46,239 nucleotides of DNA from Bacteroidales bacterium UBA1219 (GTDB taxonomy: Bacteria > Bacteroidota > Bacteroidia > Bacteroidales > P3). The stretch is taken from assembly GCA_002309295.1 (NCBI GenBank), contig DBXF01000029.1, forward strand, positions 42,743 through 88,981. Reading direction: 5' to 3'. The notes under the pieces are model-generated. The model made no database searches. It worked only from the letters and a program-made list of their open reading frames with translations, and was not told the DNA's origin. A program made the position numbers and the translations under genes. Below are positions 16,977 to 24,492 of the stretch, in pieces. Each line of letters begins with the position of its first letter. Position 1 is the first letter of the stretch.

Positions 16977-16987
16977 TTTTAATACTG

Positions 16988-17002
16988 CGGATTTGTAATC
17001 CG
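16988..17002. repeat. GGATTTGTAATCC palindrome
   Basis: Perfect 15-bp palindrome CGGATTTGTAATCCG, the same core (other orientation) as the palindromes at 3039-3893. Confidence 0.75.
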
Positions 17003-17011
17003 AAAAACTCA

Positions 17012-17043
17012 AAAGCCCCCTCCAAAAAGAGGGGGCTTTTTTT
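17012..17043 (+). terminator. Terminator after lipoprotein gene 16188-16976
   Basis: GCCCCCTC pairs perfectly with GAGGGGGC around loop CAAAAA. The arms are flanked by As on one side and seven Ts on the other, so it could work in both directions. Confidence 0.92.
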
Positions 17044-17384
17044 ATCTGTAAAAGCCCCACGGATACTGTCGCCGTCCCCCACAAAGGAACAAACAATTTG
17101 GAAATCATTGCAGACGTGCGGCGATAGGATACTTTCATTCTTCCAGCCCAAGGTTGGGAATCGCCGTCCAGAAAAATAAATATGACCGGCGGCAAATTGG
17201 AAGCCGTTGCATGGGTCGAGGGTGGAATAATTCGGTGCGGTACTGCTGAACGCACGCTTTAAAACAAAAAAAGAGAGATTGTTTCAATGTTTTTTCTGCA
17301 GGTAATTGTTGTAAGTGTTTGAAAAACATGTATGTTGTGATGGTGTGTTGAAAAAACTGAGGAAAAAAACGATGAATGCTTATG

Positions 17385-17412
17385 TTTGTATCGAAAAAAA
17401 TAAGTAATTTTG
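17385..17412 (+). promoter_or_regulatory. Promoter of lipoprotein gene 17467-18159
   Basis: TTTG (17385-17388) and TAATTTTG (17405-17412) are spaced by 16 bp. The -7 box is followed by CAG, as in the next lipoprotein promoter (TAATTTTGCAG at 18361). The word TGTTGAAAAAACTG upstream is also shared by both. Confidence 0.72.
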
Positions 17413-17466
17413 CAGGATGATATTTTTGACGATAATAAAAAAAGTGTAACCCCAAAAATATAAAAA

Positions 17467-18159
17467 ATGAAAAAGTATTTCAAATTCTTCGGAATTGCCC
17501 TTCTGGCAACAAGTCTGTGCTTTGCTACAGCATCCTGCACAAAAGACAAAGACGACGACGATGACTTGACCGAACAAGACGGCATCAGCGCCCCTCAAGG
17601 CGGTATGGCAACATCTTTCGATGGAGAAACATGGTCTCCCGAAGCTTCTGGCTACAACTGGAATTATTATGTGGATGGCGAGTATCCTTACGTAGTCCTC
17701 CGCGCTTTCCAGAAAATCGAAGGCACATCCGCCCATCTACCCATTGTAATGGTTCGTATTTTTGCCGAAAACGGTGAACAGAAGTATAGCCTGAACCAGT
17801 TCTTCTGCAATTACGCTCCTAGCGTCGGAGGAGCTATTTACGAGGACTATTTGACGGACAGTGAAGGAAATAAATACACTGTATACAGCTATACATACGA
17901 TCCTAGTGTTGCTGGCACTCTGATAGTAAGCGGTTTCAAATACGATGCTTCTACAATGAAAGTTTCTTTCACTGCTGACATCGACATGATTGACCCCAAA
18001 GCTTATTATGGCGACAACGATGAAGATGGAAACGCCGACGCTACCATTGTTCAGAAACATTGTAAAGTTGTTGTAAACGATATGCAGTTCCAGGCACCTC
18101 CTCAATCCAAGACAGTTGCCGAGAAGATCGCTGCTAACAACAATATCACTCTTAAATAA
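17467..18159 (+). CDS. Surface-type lipoprotein, paralogue 1 of duplicated pair
   Basis: This 230-residue lipoprotein has the signal MKKYFKFFGIALLATSLCFA, lipobox TASC (cysteine 24) and a strongly acidic stretch KDKDDDDDLTEQD that matches surface-export signals of Bacteroidota lipoproteins. The mature domain is unrecognised; it contains an acidic DNDEDGNAD segment that could bind a metal ion. The first 140 bp or so of the gene are closely similar to the gene at 18430, including the bases encoding FFGIALLAT and the TEQ codons after the acidic run. The rest of the two proteins is unrelated by eye. It has its own promoter and terminator. Confidence 0.8.
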   Translation: MKKYFKFFGIALLATSLCFATASCTKDKDDDDDLTEQDGISAPQGGMATSFDGETWSPEASGYNWNYYVDGEYPYVVLRAFQKIEGTSAHLPIVMVRIFAENGEQKYSLNQFFCNYAPSVGGAIYEDYLTDSEGNKYTVYSYTYDPSVAGTLIVSGFKYDASTMKVSFTADIDMIDPKAYYGDNDEDGNADATIVQKHCKVVVNDMQFQAPPQSKTVAEKIAANNNITLK

Positions 18160-18183
18160 GTGAGAATACATAAGACAAACTAT

Positions 18184-18212
18184 AACTCCCCTCGTAATAG
18201 GGGAGTTTTTTT
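18184..18212 (+). terminator. Terminator after lipoprotein gene 17467-18159
   Basis: AACTCCCC pairs with GGGGAGTT around loop TCGTAATA and is followed by a T run. Confidence 0.9.
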
Positions 18213-18334
18213 ATGTCCGCAAAGAAAAAAGCAGAAGTTGATGTGTGTGGACAAAAAATATAAGATTGTATATTGCGTTGATAGATATGTGTTTGCATGA
18301 TTTGTTGAAAAAACTGTGAAAAAAAATAAAATAA

Positions 18335-18368
18335 TTGAGTTAGAAAAGAAAAAAAAAGTGTAATTTTG
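18335..18368 (+). promoter_or_regulatory. Promoter of lipoprotein gene 18430-19140
   Basis: TAATTTTG at 18361-18368 is a perfect -7 box. The best -33 match is TTG at 18335-18337, 23 bp upstream. The surrounding A-rich DNA resembles the promoter of the preceding paralogue. Confidence 0.65.
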
Positions 18369-18429
18369 CAGTCTGAAATTTTTGAAGAAATTAAAATAAT
18401 TCAAGTATAACACAAAAAAACACAAAAAA

Positions 18430-19140
18430 ATGAAAAAGTATTTTAGATTTTTCGGAATTGCCCTTCTGGCAACAGCTCTTTGCGTAGGATTTGCATCCTG
18501 CGGCGATAAAAACGACGACGACTCGACCGAACAAGGCGGCGGCAGTGGCGAACAAGGCGGCGGTGGCCAGCCAGGCGGCAACGGTAGCGTTACAGTGAAC
18601 CTGAACGGTATTGCCAACTACACTTCGCCTCAGGACAGCCTGATCGCTTTCTATGGTGAAACTATAGCTGTTCTTGCTTCCCAGAGAAGTGGTAGATGGA
18701 CTGCTGCAGACTCCTACTCCATCTATTTCCCCCACGCTAAAGTCATTCTGACCGCTGCTACAGGCCAATATGACCAAAATGGTGCTAGTGTTGTTTACTT
18801 CACAGGCGATTTCTACAGATTGGGTCAGCAAGCTGGCGATCCTGATATGCAAAAATATGGCGATTGGATGATCAAGTCAAATCTGTCGGCCAATGTAACC
18901 GCTTTCAACACCTCTTCCCTGACAGTTTCTGCTACTGCAACTGGCATGATGTACAACCAATATCAGGGTTTTGTAAATTATGCAAGTGCAGTTAACAATG
19001 GTACAGCCGAACAAAGCGATGAAGAACTTCAACGTTTCATGAACGAAGCTCCCACAGCAAACATGAATATTACCATCAACAACGTAACACTGAAAAACAT
19101 GAATGCAAAAGCCTTTGTTAAAGGTACTGCTATTCTCTAA
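18430..19140 (+). CDS. Surface-type lipoprotein, paralogue 2 of duplicated pair
   Basis: This 236-residue lipoprotein has the signal MKKYFRFFGIALLATALCVG, lipobox FASC (cysteine 24), then GDKNDDDSTEQ and a Gly/Gln-rich flexible linker. The mature domain of about 180 residues looks beta-rich (Thr/Ser/Val alternation) and ends in NITINNVTLKNMNAKAFVKG; I recognise no family. The leader is nearly the same as in the 17467 gene while the mature domains differ, suggesting a leader duplication joined to, or followed by divergence of, the display domain. No terminator separates it from the small lipoprotein gene 26 bp downstream, so the two may be co-transcribed. Confidence 0.8.
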   Translation: MKKYFRFFGIALLATALCVGFASCGDKNDDDSTEQGGGSGEQGGGGQPGGNGSVTVNLNGIANYTSPQDSLIAFYGETIAVLASQRSGRWTAADSYSIYFPHAKVILTAATGQYDQNGASVVYFTGDFYRLGQQAGDPDMQKYGDWMIKSNLSANVTAFNTSSLTVSATATGMMYNQYQGFVNYASAVNNGTAEQSDEELQRFMNEAPTANMNITINNVTLKNMNAKAFVKGTAIL

Positions 19141-19166
19141 TTTATTTATGCAATAAATTATCCAAG

Positions 19167-19568
19167 ATGAAAAAAGTTAGTTTATTGACTGCTATAGCAG
19201 TTTTCGGTGTTTGCATATTGGCGTGCAACAACACTACCCCCGAACCTGTTGAAGCTGATACAGTGGAACCAGTCGCTACGGTGGAAGAGGCTGTTGAACA
19301 AACCGCTGATGTTGTTGCAGAAGAAACCGTTGACGCACAGGCTCCCGCTGAAAACGCAACAGCTTCCAAACCGGTTAAGAAAAAAGCCGCAAAGGAAGAG
19401 GTTTCGAAAGATGGCCAGGCTCACGGAACCGCCACCTCTGCTACAAATAGTAACAGCGAAAAGGTAAATGCTTCTACACGCATACCTGCTCCTACTAAGA
19501 CAACCGGCAACGTGAATGATGCTCAAAACACTGAGAAGGTTAACGCCAGCGCAGTGAAAATAAAATAA
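19167..19568 (+). CDS. Small low-complexity lipoprotein
   Basis: This 133-residue lipoprotein has an SPII signal (MKKVSLLTAIAVFGVCILAC, cysteine 20) and a mature part that is almost entirely disordered. There is an acidic Val/Glu/Ala-rich half, a basic patch (KPVKKKAAKEE), then a Ser/Thr/Asn-rich tail with a repeated SEKVNAST / TEKVNASA word. No catalytic domain is present. The charge layout could suit a spacer or peptidoglycan-binding tether, but this is only inference. It follows the previous lipoprotein gene by 26 bp and is closed by its own terminator. It lacks the Asp run found after the cysteine in the three upstream lipoproteins. Confidence 0.72.
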   Translation: MKKVSLLTAIAVFGVCILACNNTTPEPVEADTVEPVATVEEAVEQTADVVAEETVDAQAPAENATASKPVKKKAAKEEVSKDGQAHGTATSATNSNSEKVNASTRIPAPTKTTGNVNDAQNTEKVNASAVKIK

Positions 19569-19592
19569 AACACGTTGGACTAAATTGTGATT

Positions 19593-19624
19593 AAAGAGTG
19601 CCTATTTATTTAGGCACTCTTTTG
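19593..19624 (+). terminator. Terminator after small lipoprotein gene
   Basis: A 12-bp perfect stem (AAAGAGTGCCTA with TAGGCACTCTTT) and loop TTTATT run into Ts. The arms are symmetric enough to stop transcription in both directions. Confidence 0.92.
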
Positions 19625-19774
19625 TTCTCTAAAGATATGTCATTACGTCGTCGCCACAAACGGGCTACTTGACTGGTCAGACTATCTGTGCTGCCGACAA
19701 CAAGATGGCTTTAGGTGATGCGGTGACATGTCCAATTTGTTAATTACAGTTTGTATAACCCAAAGGAAAATTAG

Positions 19775-20251
19775 ATGAAAAAGACGATTTTAACATTGCT
19801 TTCTCTGTCGGCAGTACTCCTTTTCTCCTGCAACAGCGAGAAACACGAGGTGGAGCGCATAGCGCAGGCCTATCTCGACGCCGAAACGAACTTTAAGATA
19901 GACGAGGCACGGCAATATGTCGAAGGCGAGGAAATGACATCGGCATTGAATATGATAGAGAATTTCGTGCTTCCGAACATCTCCAAGGAGTTGCTTGATT
20001 CGTTGACGCCTAACGAAGTGAAAATCAAAGATGTGGAGATGTCCGCTGACACGGCGGCTGTGGTTAGTTTCCATTCGTCGAACCCCAAACAGGAAAGCGA
20101 CGCACAGATTCTCATGCACAAAATTGGCGACACTTGGAAAGTGGTGGCTCAGGGCGAGAAAGTGAGCCTCGACCCCCAACCGATGCCACAACAGCCCCAA
20201 CCCGCAGCGGAACCTGCCGAAGTGCTCAACGACACCCTGCAAAAGAAATAA
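19775..20251 (+). CDS. DUF4878-like lipoprotein
   Basis: This 158-residue protein has an SPII signal MKKTILTLLSLSAVLLFSC (cysteine 19). A compact alpha+beta domain follows, starting with a helix (VERIAQAYLDAETNFKIDEA) and ending in strand pairs (AAVVSFHSSN, DTWKVVAQGEKV). That order is typical of NTF2-like or DUF4878 lipoproteins of Bacteroidota. A Pro/Gln-rich tail closes the protein. Function is unknown. It stands alone between two terminators, and no clear TAnnTTTG box is visible upstream. Confidence 0.7.
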   Translation: MKKTILTLLSLSAVLLFSCNSEKHEVERIAQAYLDAETNFKIDEARQYVEGEEMTSALNMIENFVLPNISKELLDSLTPNEVKIKDVEMSADTAAVVSFHSSNPKQESDAQILMHKIGDTWKVVAQGEKVSLDPQPMPQQPQPAAEPAEVLNDTLQKK

Positions 20252-20290
20252 ACACCGCATTATTGAAAAATAGTTGGCGAAAAAAACACG

Positions 20291-20330
20291 ACGTTCAAGG
20301 TTATTTCTTAACTTTGAACGTTGTTTTTTA
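20291..20330 (+). terminator. Terminator after DUF4878-like gene
   Basis: ACGTTCAAGGTT pairs with AACTTTGAACGT (one G-T pair) and is followed by TGTTTTTT. It ends only 18 bp before the envC-like start codon. Confidence 0.85.
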
Positions 20331-20347
20331 TATATTATCCCAAGACA

Positions 20348-21619
20348 ATGAATTGTAAATCATTTAGATATATCGTGGCTGTGTCCGTTCTGCTTGTCTT
20401 TTTGGGCGTCGGAGGCGGTGCTTTTTCGCAAAACCGTTCCTCGTTGGAGAAAGAAAAAGCCAAAATTGAGAAGGAAATCAAGAAACTGAACAAGGACCTC
20501 TCGTCGGTGCGCGCCGACAAAAAACTTACCACCAAACAGCTCAACGCCCTCAACAAAAAAATCAAGGAGCGCGAGAAACTTATACAGAACATCAACTCGC
20601 AACTCGGCATCATCAACCAGGAAATCTCCGTCACACAGGACTCCATACGCCAGCTTAAGTTGCAGATCGACAGTATGAAAAACGAGTACGCCAAGATAAT
20701 ACGCGCCCTTTACCGCGAAAGGATCCACCTGACGCGCCTCAACCTCATCTACGACTCCAAGGATTTCAACAACCGCTATCTGCACCGCAAATATTTCCGC
20801 GAATACAGCAAATACCGCAAATATCAGGCCGGACTCATCAACGAAAAGGAAGTCCGTCTGCGCGATGTGTCCATGACCCTTGAGCTGCAACGAAGCGAGC
20901 AGGCAGGATTCCTTGCACAGGAACAGGCCAACAAAAAACAGCTCAACACCGAGAAAAAACAGAAAGAGCAGTCGATAAAAGGCTACGACAAAAAAGCGCA
21001 GGACTTGCAGGCCCAGCTCAAGCAGAAAGAGAAACAGGCGCGCCAGCTGCAGCAGCAGATACAACGAATGATAAACGAGGAGATACGCAAAGCGCAGGAA
21101 GCAAAGAAAAAACAGCAGGCATCCAATGCCGGAAAAGGAGGCAAGACGGGCGGCACAACAACTACCACCACCTCGTCGAACAGCCTCTCGCTCACTCCGC
21201 AGGAGGAGGCTCTGTCGAAAGATTTCCAGAGCAACAAAGGCAAGTTGCCGTGGCCTGTCGAGAAAGCCTCGGTGCTCCGCGAATACGGCGTTTACACACA
21301 TCCATCGGGCGGCAAGGTGATGAACAACGGTCTGGAGATACAGACTTCCGTGGGAGGAAGCGTGCGCAGCGTGTTCCAAGGCGAGGTGTCGAAAGTGTTC
21401 ACCGGTCCAAACCAGCTGAAAGTGGTGATGGTGCGTCATGGCGACTATATCACCGTTTACACCGACTTGGACAACGTAACCGTTAAGGAAGGCAACAAGG
21501 TGGCCACCAAGCAGAAACTCGGCACCGTGCACACCAACGACGAAGGTAAAGCCGAATTCAACTTCCAGATTTGGAAAGTGAACGAATGCCAGAATCCTCG
21601 CAACTGGCTGGCAAAATAA
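20348..21619 (+). CDS. envC: Murein hydrolase activator, EnvC family with degenerate LytM domain
   Basis: This 423-residue protein has a signal peptide (MNCKSFRYIVAVSVLLVFLG, cleavage near FSQ), a long Lys/Glu/Gln-rich coiled coil (about 30-255), a Gly/Thr/Ser linker and a C-terminal LytM/M23 domain. The zinc-site residues are lost: the usual HxxxD reads N326-N-G-L-E330, and the HxH near the end reads EFN in KAEFNFQIW. That is the pattern of EnvC-type proteins, which activate amidases instead of cutting peptidoglycan. I chose the ATG at 20348 because it directly begins the signal peptide; a start 27 bp upstream lies in the terminator. The next gene begins 7 bp later. Confidence 0.88.
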   Translation: MNCKSFRYIVAVSVLLVFLGVGGGAFSQNRSSLEKEKAKIEKEIKKLNKDLSSVRADKKLTTKQLNALNKKIKEREKLIQNINSQLGIINQEISVTQDSIRQLKLQIDSMKNEYAKIIRALYRERIHLTRLNLIYDSKDFNNRYLHRKYFREYSKYRKYQAGLINEKEVRLRDVSMTLELQRSEQAGFLAQEQANKKQLNTEKKQKEQSIKGYDKKAQDLQAQLKQKEKQARQLQQQIQRMINEEIRKAQEAKKKQQASNAGKGGKTGGTTTTTTSSNSLSLTPQEEALSKDFQSNKGKLPWPVEKASVLREYGVYTHPSGGKVMNNGLEIQTSVGGSVRSVFQGEVSKVFTGPNQLKVVMVRHGDYITVYTDLDNVTVKEGNKVATKQKLGTVHTNDEGKAEFNFQIWKVNECQNPRNWLAK

Positions 21620-21626
21620 CACAACC

Positions 21627-23513
21627 ATGTCCGACGCCATACTCACAGTAGAGAACCTCTCCAAATCGTACGGCGAGAAAGAGCTTTTCAGCAATATCTC
21701 ATTCGGCATCAACGCCGGACAGAAAACGGCCCTCATAGCCCGCAACGGTACGGGCAAATCCACCCTGCTGAGCATACTGATGGGCGAACAGATCCCCGAC
21801 GGCGGCAAGATAACCTTCCGCAACGACATACGTGTGGCCTACCTGCCGCAAAACCCCACCATGAACGCCGCGCAGACCCTCGACAGCTACATCTATTCCT
21901 CCGAAAACAAATACCTGAGCACCGTAAGCACTTACGAAAAAGCGCTGAAAGACATTGAAAAAGAGCACTCCAAGGCCAACGAGGATGCCCTGCAGCACGC
22001 CATCAACCAGATGGACGCCACCGACGCGTGGAGCTACGAAAACCGTATCAAAGAGATTCTTTTCCGGTTGGATATCAAGGATTTCGACAAGCCGTTGGGC
22101 AGTTTTTCCGGCGGCGAGCGCAAAAAAATAGCCCTTTCCAAAGTGCTTATCGACGACACCGACCTGCTTATCCTCGACGAGCCCACCAACCATTTGGACA
22201 TCAATATGATAGAGTGGCTCGAGGAGTTTCTCTCCAAACAGAGCCTCAGCATACTGATGGTCACCCACGACCGTTATTTCCTCGACAAGGTGTGCGGCGA
22301 CATCCTTGAATTGGAGAACGGCGCCATGTACCACTACCGCGGCACCTACGACTATTATCTCGAAAAACGTGCCGAACGCATAGCCACCGAGAAGGCCGAG
22401 GTGGAGAAAGCCAAGAACCTCTACCGTACTGAGCTTGACTGGATGCGGCGTATGCCACAGGCTCGTGGCACCAAGTCGCGCGCCCGCATCGACGCTTTCT
22501 ACGAGCTGGAGGAGAAAGCCCACCGTCGTTTCGACGAACGCAAAGCCGAGCTGTCGGTGAAAACGGAGCGTATCGGGGGCAAGATTCTGGAGATGTACAA
22601 CATCACCAAAAGCATCGGCGGAAAGACACTTGTCGATGATTTCAGCTACGTGTGCAAGAAAGGGGAGAAGATAGGCATTGTGGGCGCCAACGGCATAGGT
22701 AAATCCACGCTGCTGAACATGATCACCGGCAAACTGCGTCCCGACAGCGGCCGCATCATCACCGGACAGACCATACAGTTCGGTTTCTACACCCAGGACG
22801 GCCTTGCCGAGAAAGACGACCGTCGTGTGGTGGAGATAATCCGCGATGTGGCGGAGGTGATCAAGCTGCAGGACGGCAAAGAACTGAGTGCCACGCAGTT
22901 CCTGCGTCATTTTGGTTTCGACGACACCACGCAATACAACTACTACGGCAACCTCAGCGGCGGCGAGCGACGTCGGCTGTACCTGCTCAAAGTGCTGATA
23001 GCCAATCCCAATTTCCTTATCCTCGACGAGCCCACCAACGACCTCGACATCTACACACTCGAAATTCTGGAACGTTTTCTGCTCAGCTATCAGGGCTGCC
23101 TGATGGTGGTGTCGCACGACCGCAGTTTTATGGACAACATCGTGGACCATCTGTTTGTGTTCGAAGGCAACGGCAAAATCCGCGACTTCCCCGGCAACTA
23201 CACGCAGTACCTGCAGAAACGCAACAGCGAACAGCGCGAGCAGACTTTGCAGAAAAAGAGCGAGAAACCGCAGTACGAACGCAAGCGTACCACCGTCAAA
23301 CCCACCTACAAGCAACAGCAGGAGTACAAAACACTCACCGAAGAGCTGCAACGGCTCGAGGCCGAGAAGAAAGAGTTGGAAGCGAATCTCGCCTCCCCCG
23401 AAGGTGCCACTGCAGAACAGCTGGCGCAATGGTCGGAGAGGATTGGGCAGGTGCTGGCGGAAATCGATGAGAAAGAGCTCCGCTGGCTGGAATTGGACGA
23501 AATAGTTGGTTAA
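21627..23513 (+). CDS. ABC-F family ATPase (Uup-like)
   Basis: This 628-residue protein has two ABC domains in tandem and no membrane segment. Domain 1 has Walker A ARNGTGKSTLL, signature FSGGERKKIAL and Walker B LLILDEPTNHLD. Domain 2 has GANGIGKSTLL, LSGGERRRLYL and FLILDEPTNDLD. Between them is the ABC-F linker (RMPQARGTKSRARIDAF), and the C-terminus is a charged coiled coil (KTLTEELQRLEAEKKELEA), as in Uup. ABC-F proteins act on the ribosome or on branched DNA intermediates; which applies here cannot be decided from sequence. It is in an operon with the EnvC-type gene. Confidence 0.93.
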   Translation: MSDAILTVENLSKSYGEKELFSNISFGINAGQKTALIARNGTGKSTLLSILMGEQIPDGGKITFRNDIRVAYLPQNPTMNAAQTLDSYIYSSENKYLSTVSTYEKALKDIEKEHSKANEDALQHAINQMDATDAWSYENRIKEILFRLDIKDFDKPLGSFSGGERKKIALSKVLIDDTDLLILDEPTNHLDINMIEWLEEFLSKQSLSILMVTHDRYFLDKVCGDILELENGAMYHYRGTYDYYLEKRAERIATEKAEVEKAKNLYRTELDWMRRMPQARGTKSRARIDAFYELEEKAHRRFDERKAELSVKTERIGGKILEMYNITKSIGGKTLVDDFSYVCKKGEKIGIVGANGIGKSTLLNMITGKLRPDSGRIITGQTIQFGFYTQDGLAEKDDRRVVEIIRDVAEVIKLQDGKELSATQFLRHFGFDDTTQYNYYGNLSGGERRRLYLLKVLIANPNFLILDEPTNDLDIYTLEILERFLLSYQGCLMVVSHDRSFMDNIVDHLFVFEGNGKIRDFPGNYTQYLQKRNSEQREQTLQKKSEKPQYERKRTTVKPTYKQQQEYKTLTEELQRLEAEKKELEANLASPEGATAEQLAQWSERIGQVLAEIDEKELRWLELDEIVG

Positions 23514-23634
23514 TTCGGATTTCGGGACCTTTAGCTCGGCGTAGCCAATTCGGAATTAGGAATTGGTTGGTCGAAGGTTGAAGGACAGATGTCAAAAGTC
23601 AAAAGTCAAAGGACAATGAATAATTGAAAATTGC

Positions 23635-23719
23635 TGTTTCCCCGTGGGGGTTCTCTTTTAATAGATTAATGGTCAATGAACAATTATTGTTTCCCCGTAG
23701 GGGATTCCTTTTAATAGAA
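23635..23719. repeat. Pair of 32-bp hairpin repeats, 53-bp period
   Basis: Copies at 23635-23666 and 23688-23719 both read TGTTTCCCCGT, then a G run pairing with the C run, then CTTTTAATAGA or CCTTTTAATAGA. They differ at about five positions. The interval between copies is only 21 bp. Confidence 0.72.
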
Positions 23720-23769
23720 TGATTAGGAGTTTTGATAGTCAAAAGACCAGCGACCAATGACCAAAGACC

Positions 23770-23802
23770 TTTGACCAATTACAAAAAAAAATCGTATATT
23801 TG
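23770..23802 (+). promoter_or_regulatory. Promoter of zinc-ribbon lipoprotein / S41 peptidase operon
   Basis: TTTG (23770-23773) and TATATTTG (23795-23802) are spaced by 21 bp, a near-perfect Bacteroidota promoter 60 bp before the start codon. Confidence 0.8.
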
Positions 23803-23862
23803 CAGAAAAGTACAAAAAGCAATTTTTTTGTATTTGTGTGAACATTAGAAATATACCCGATT

Positions 23863-24492
23863 ATGAGTAAAAATAGCGGCAAAAAAATGGCTGTGTTGGG
23901 ACTTGCGGCGCTCACCGGCGCCTGTGGCTCGACCAACCAGCAGGCCACAACCTCCAACGACGGCGACACTCAACAGCCTAAAGTCCAGCACCCTGCCGAC
24001 AGCGTAACGCTGGCGAAACGTCTGCAGAAACTGAAAGAGGTGCGCTACGACACCACCGAGCTGCCCATTGCCATGTGCTACTCCATGGCCGCCCCCATAG
24101 TGGAAAACTACGTGTGCCCCGTTTGCGGCAAGGAAACGCCCTCCACCTCGTACCAGATAGGCAACATGCGCAGTATACGACAAGTGGTGGAAAATATGAA
24201 AAACCTCGGCTACGACGTGCAACTCGACGAACGCGAGTTCTGCCAGTACTGCAACGGCAAGAAATCCGACTACCCCTCGCTGCTTTTCAAGATAAGCTTG
24301 AACAGAAACGGCTATTATCACAAGGCTTACTCCAACCTCTACGACGACTACGCCAACTTGATGACCTTCCTTGTGTGCGAGAAAAAGAAAGATTTTGTAA
24401 ATTCGGTGTCTAACAACAAAACCGAAGCCGAAAAGGTATTCCGTTCGATAGAAAAAATGACAGGTCTTACGATTGACAAAAAACGCAAATGA
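23863..24492 (+). CDS. Zinc-ribbon lipoprotein coupled to S41 peptidase
   Basis: This 209-residue protein begins with a short basic N-terminus and an SPII signal ending LTGACGS (cysteine 21). A low-complexity Gln/Thr stretch follows, then a domain with two CxxC pairs, C85-x2-C88 (CPVCGK) and C127-x2-C130 (CQYC), spaced like a zinc ribbon with a long insert. A histidine/aromatic segment (YYHKAYSNLYDDY) follows. I recognise no named family. Its stop codon overlaps the start of the peptidase gene (ATGA, 4 bp), so translation is coupled and the protein is a plausible partner, substrate or regulator of that peptidase in the envelope. Confidence 0.72.
   Translation: MSKNSGKKMAVLGLAALTGACGSTNQQATTSNDGDTQQPKVQHPADSVTLAKRLQKLKEVRYDTTELPIAMCYSMAAPIVENYVCPVCGKETPSTSYQIGNMRSIRQVVENMKNLGYDVQLDEREFCQYCNGKKSDYPSLLFKISLNRNGYYHKAYSNLYDDYANLMTFLVCEKKKDFVNSVSNNKTEAEKVFRSIEKMTGLTIDKKRK

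Larger units (their letters stand above)
16977..17466. other. 490-bp spacer without a supported gene
   Basis: It holds one GGATTTGTAATCC palindrome (16988-17002), a strong terminator (17012-17043), and a GC-richer block (about 17045-17262) with inverted words (GGATACTGTCGCC near 17058 against GGCGATAGGATAC near 17120; CCCAAGGTTGGG near 17147). The last part is an AT-rich promoter region. Short open frames across the GC-rich block overlap one another on the minus strand and show no recognisable protein. Confidence 0.6.
23514..23862. other. 349-bp spacer: word-like repeats, hairpin repeat pair and promoter
   Basis: It contains AT-rich repeated words (GTCAAAAGTCAAAAGTCAAAG near 23591 and GACCAATGACCAAAGACC near 23752), two copies of a 32-bp hairpin repeat (23635 and 23688) and a good promoter (23770-23802). 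No coding potential is seen. Confidence 0.7.

Noticed and set aside
16956..17455. Overlapping short minus-strand frames in the spacer after the first lipoprotein
   Set aside because: They read through a terminator and AT-rich promoter DNA, overlap one another and show no family; kept only as an unexplained GC-rich block.
20360..23429. Long minus-strand open frames opposite envC and the ABC-F gene
   Set aside because: Plus-strand genes have complete Walker, signature and coiled-coil features; the antisense translations do not resemble proteins.
23635..23719. CRISPR array
   Set aside because: Only two imperfect repeats, a 21-bp interval and no cas gene; listed as a repeat pair instead.
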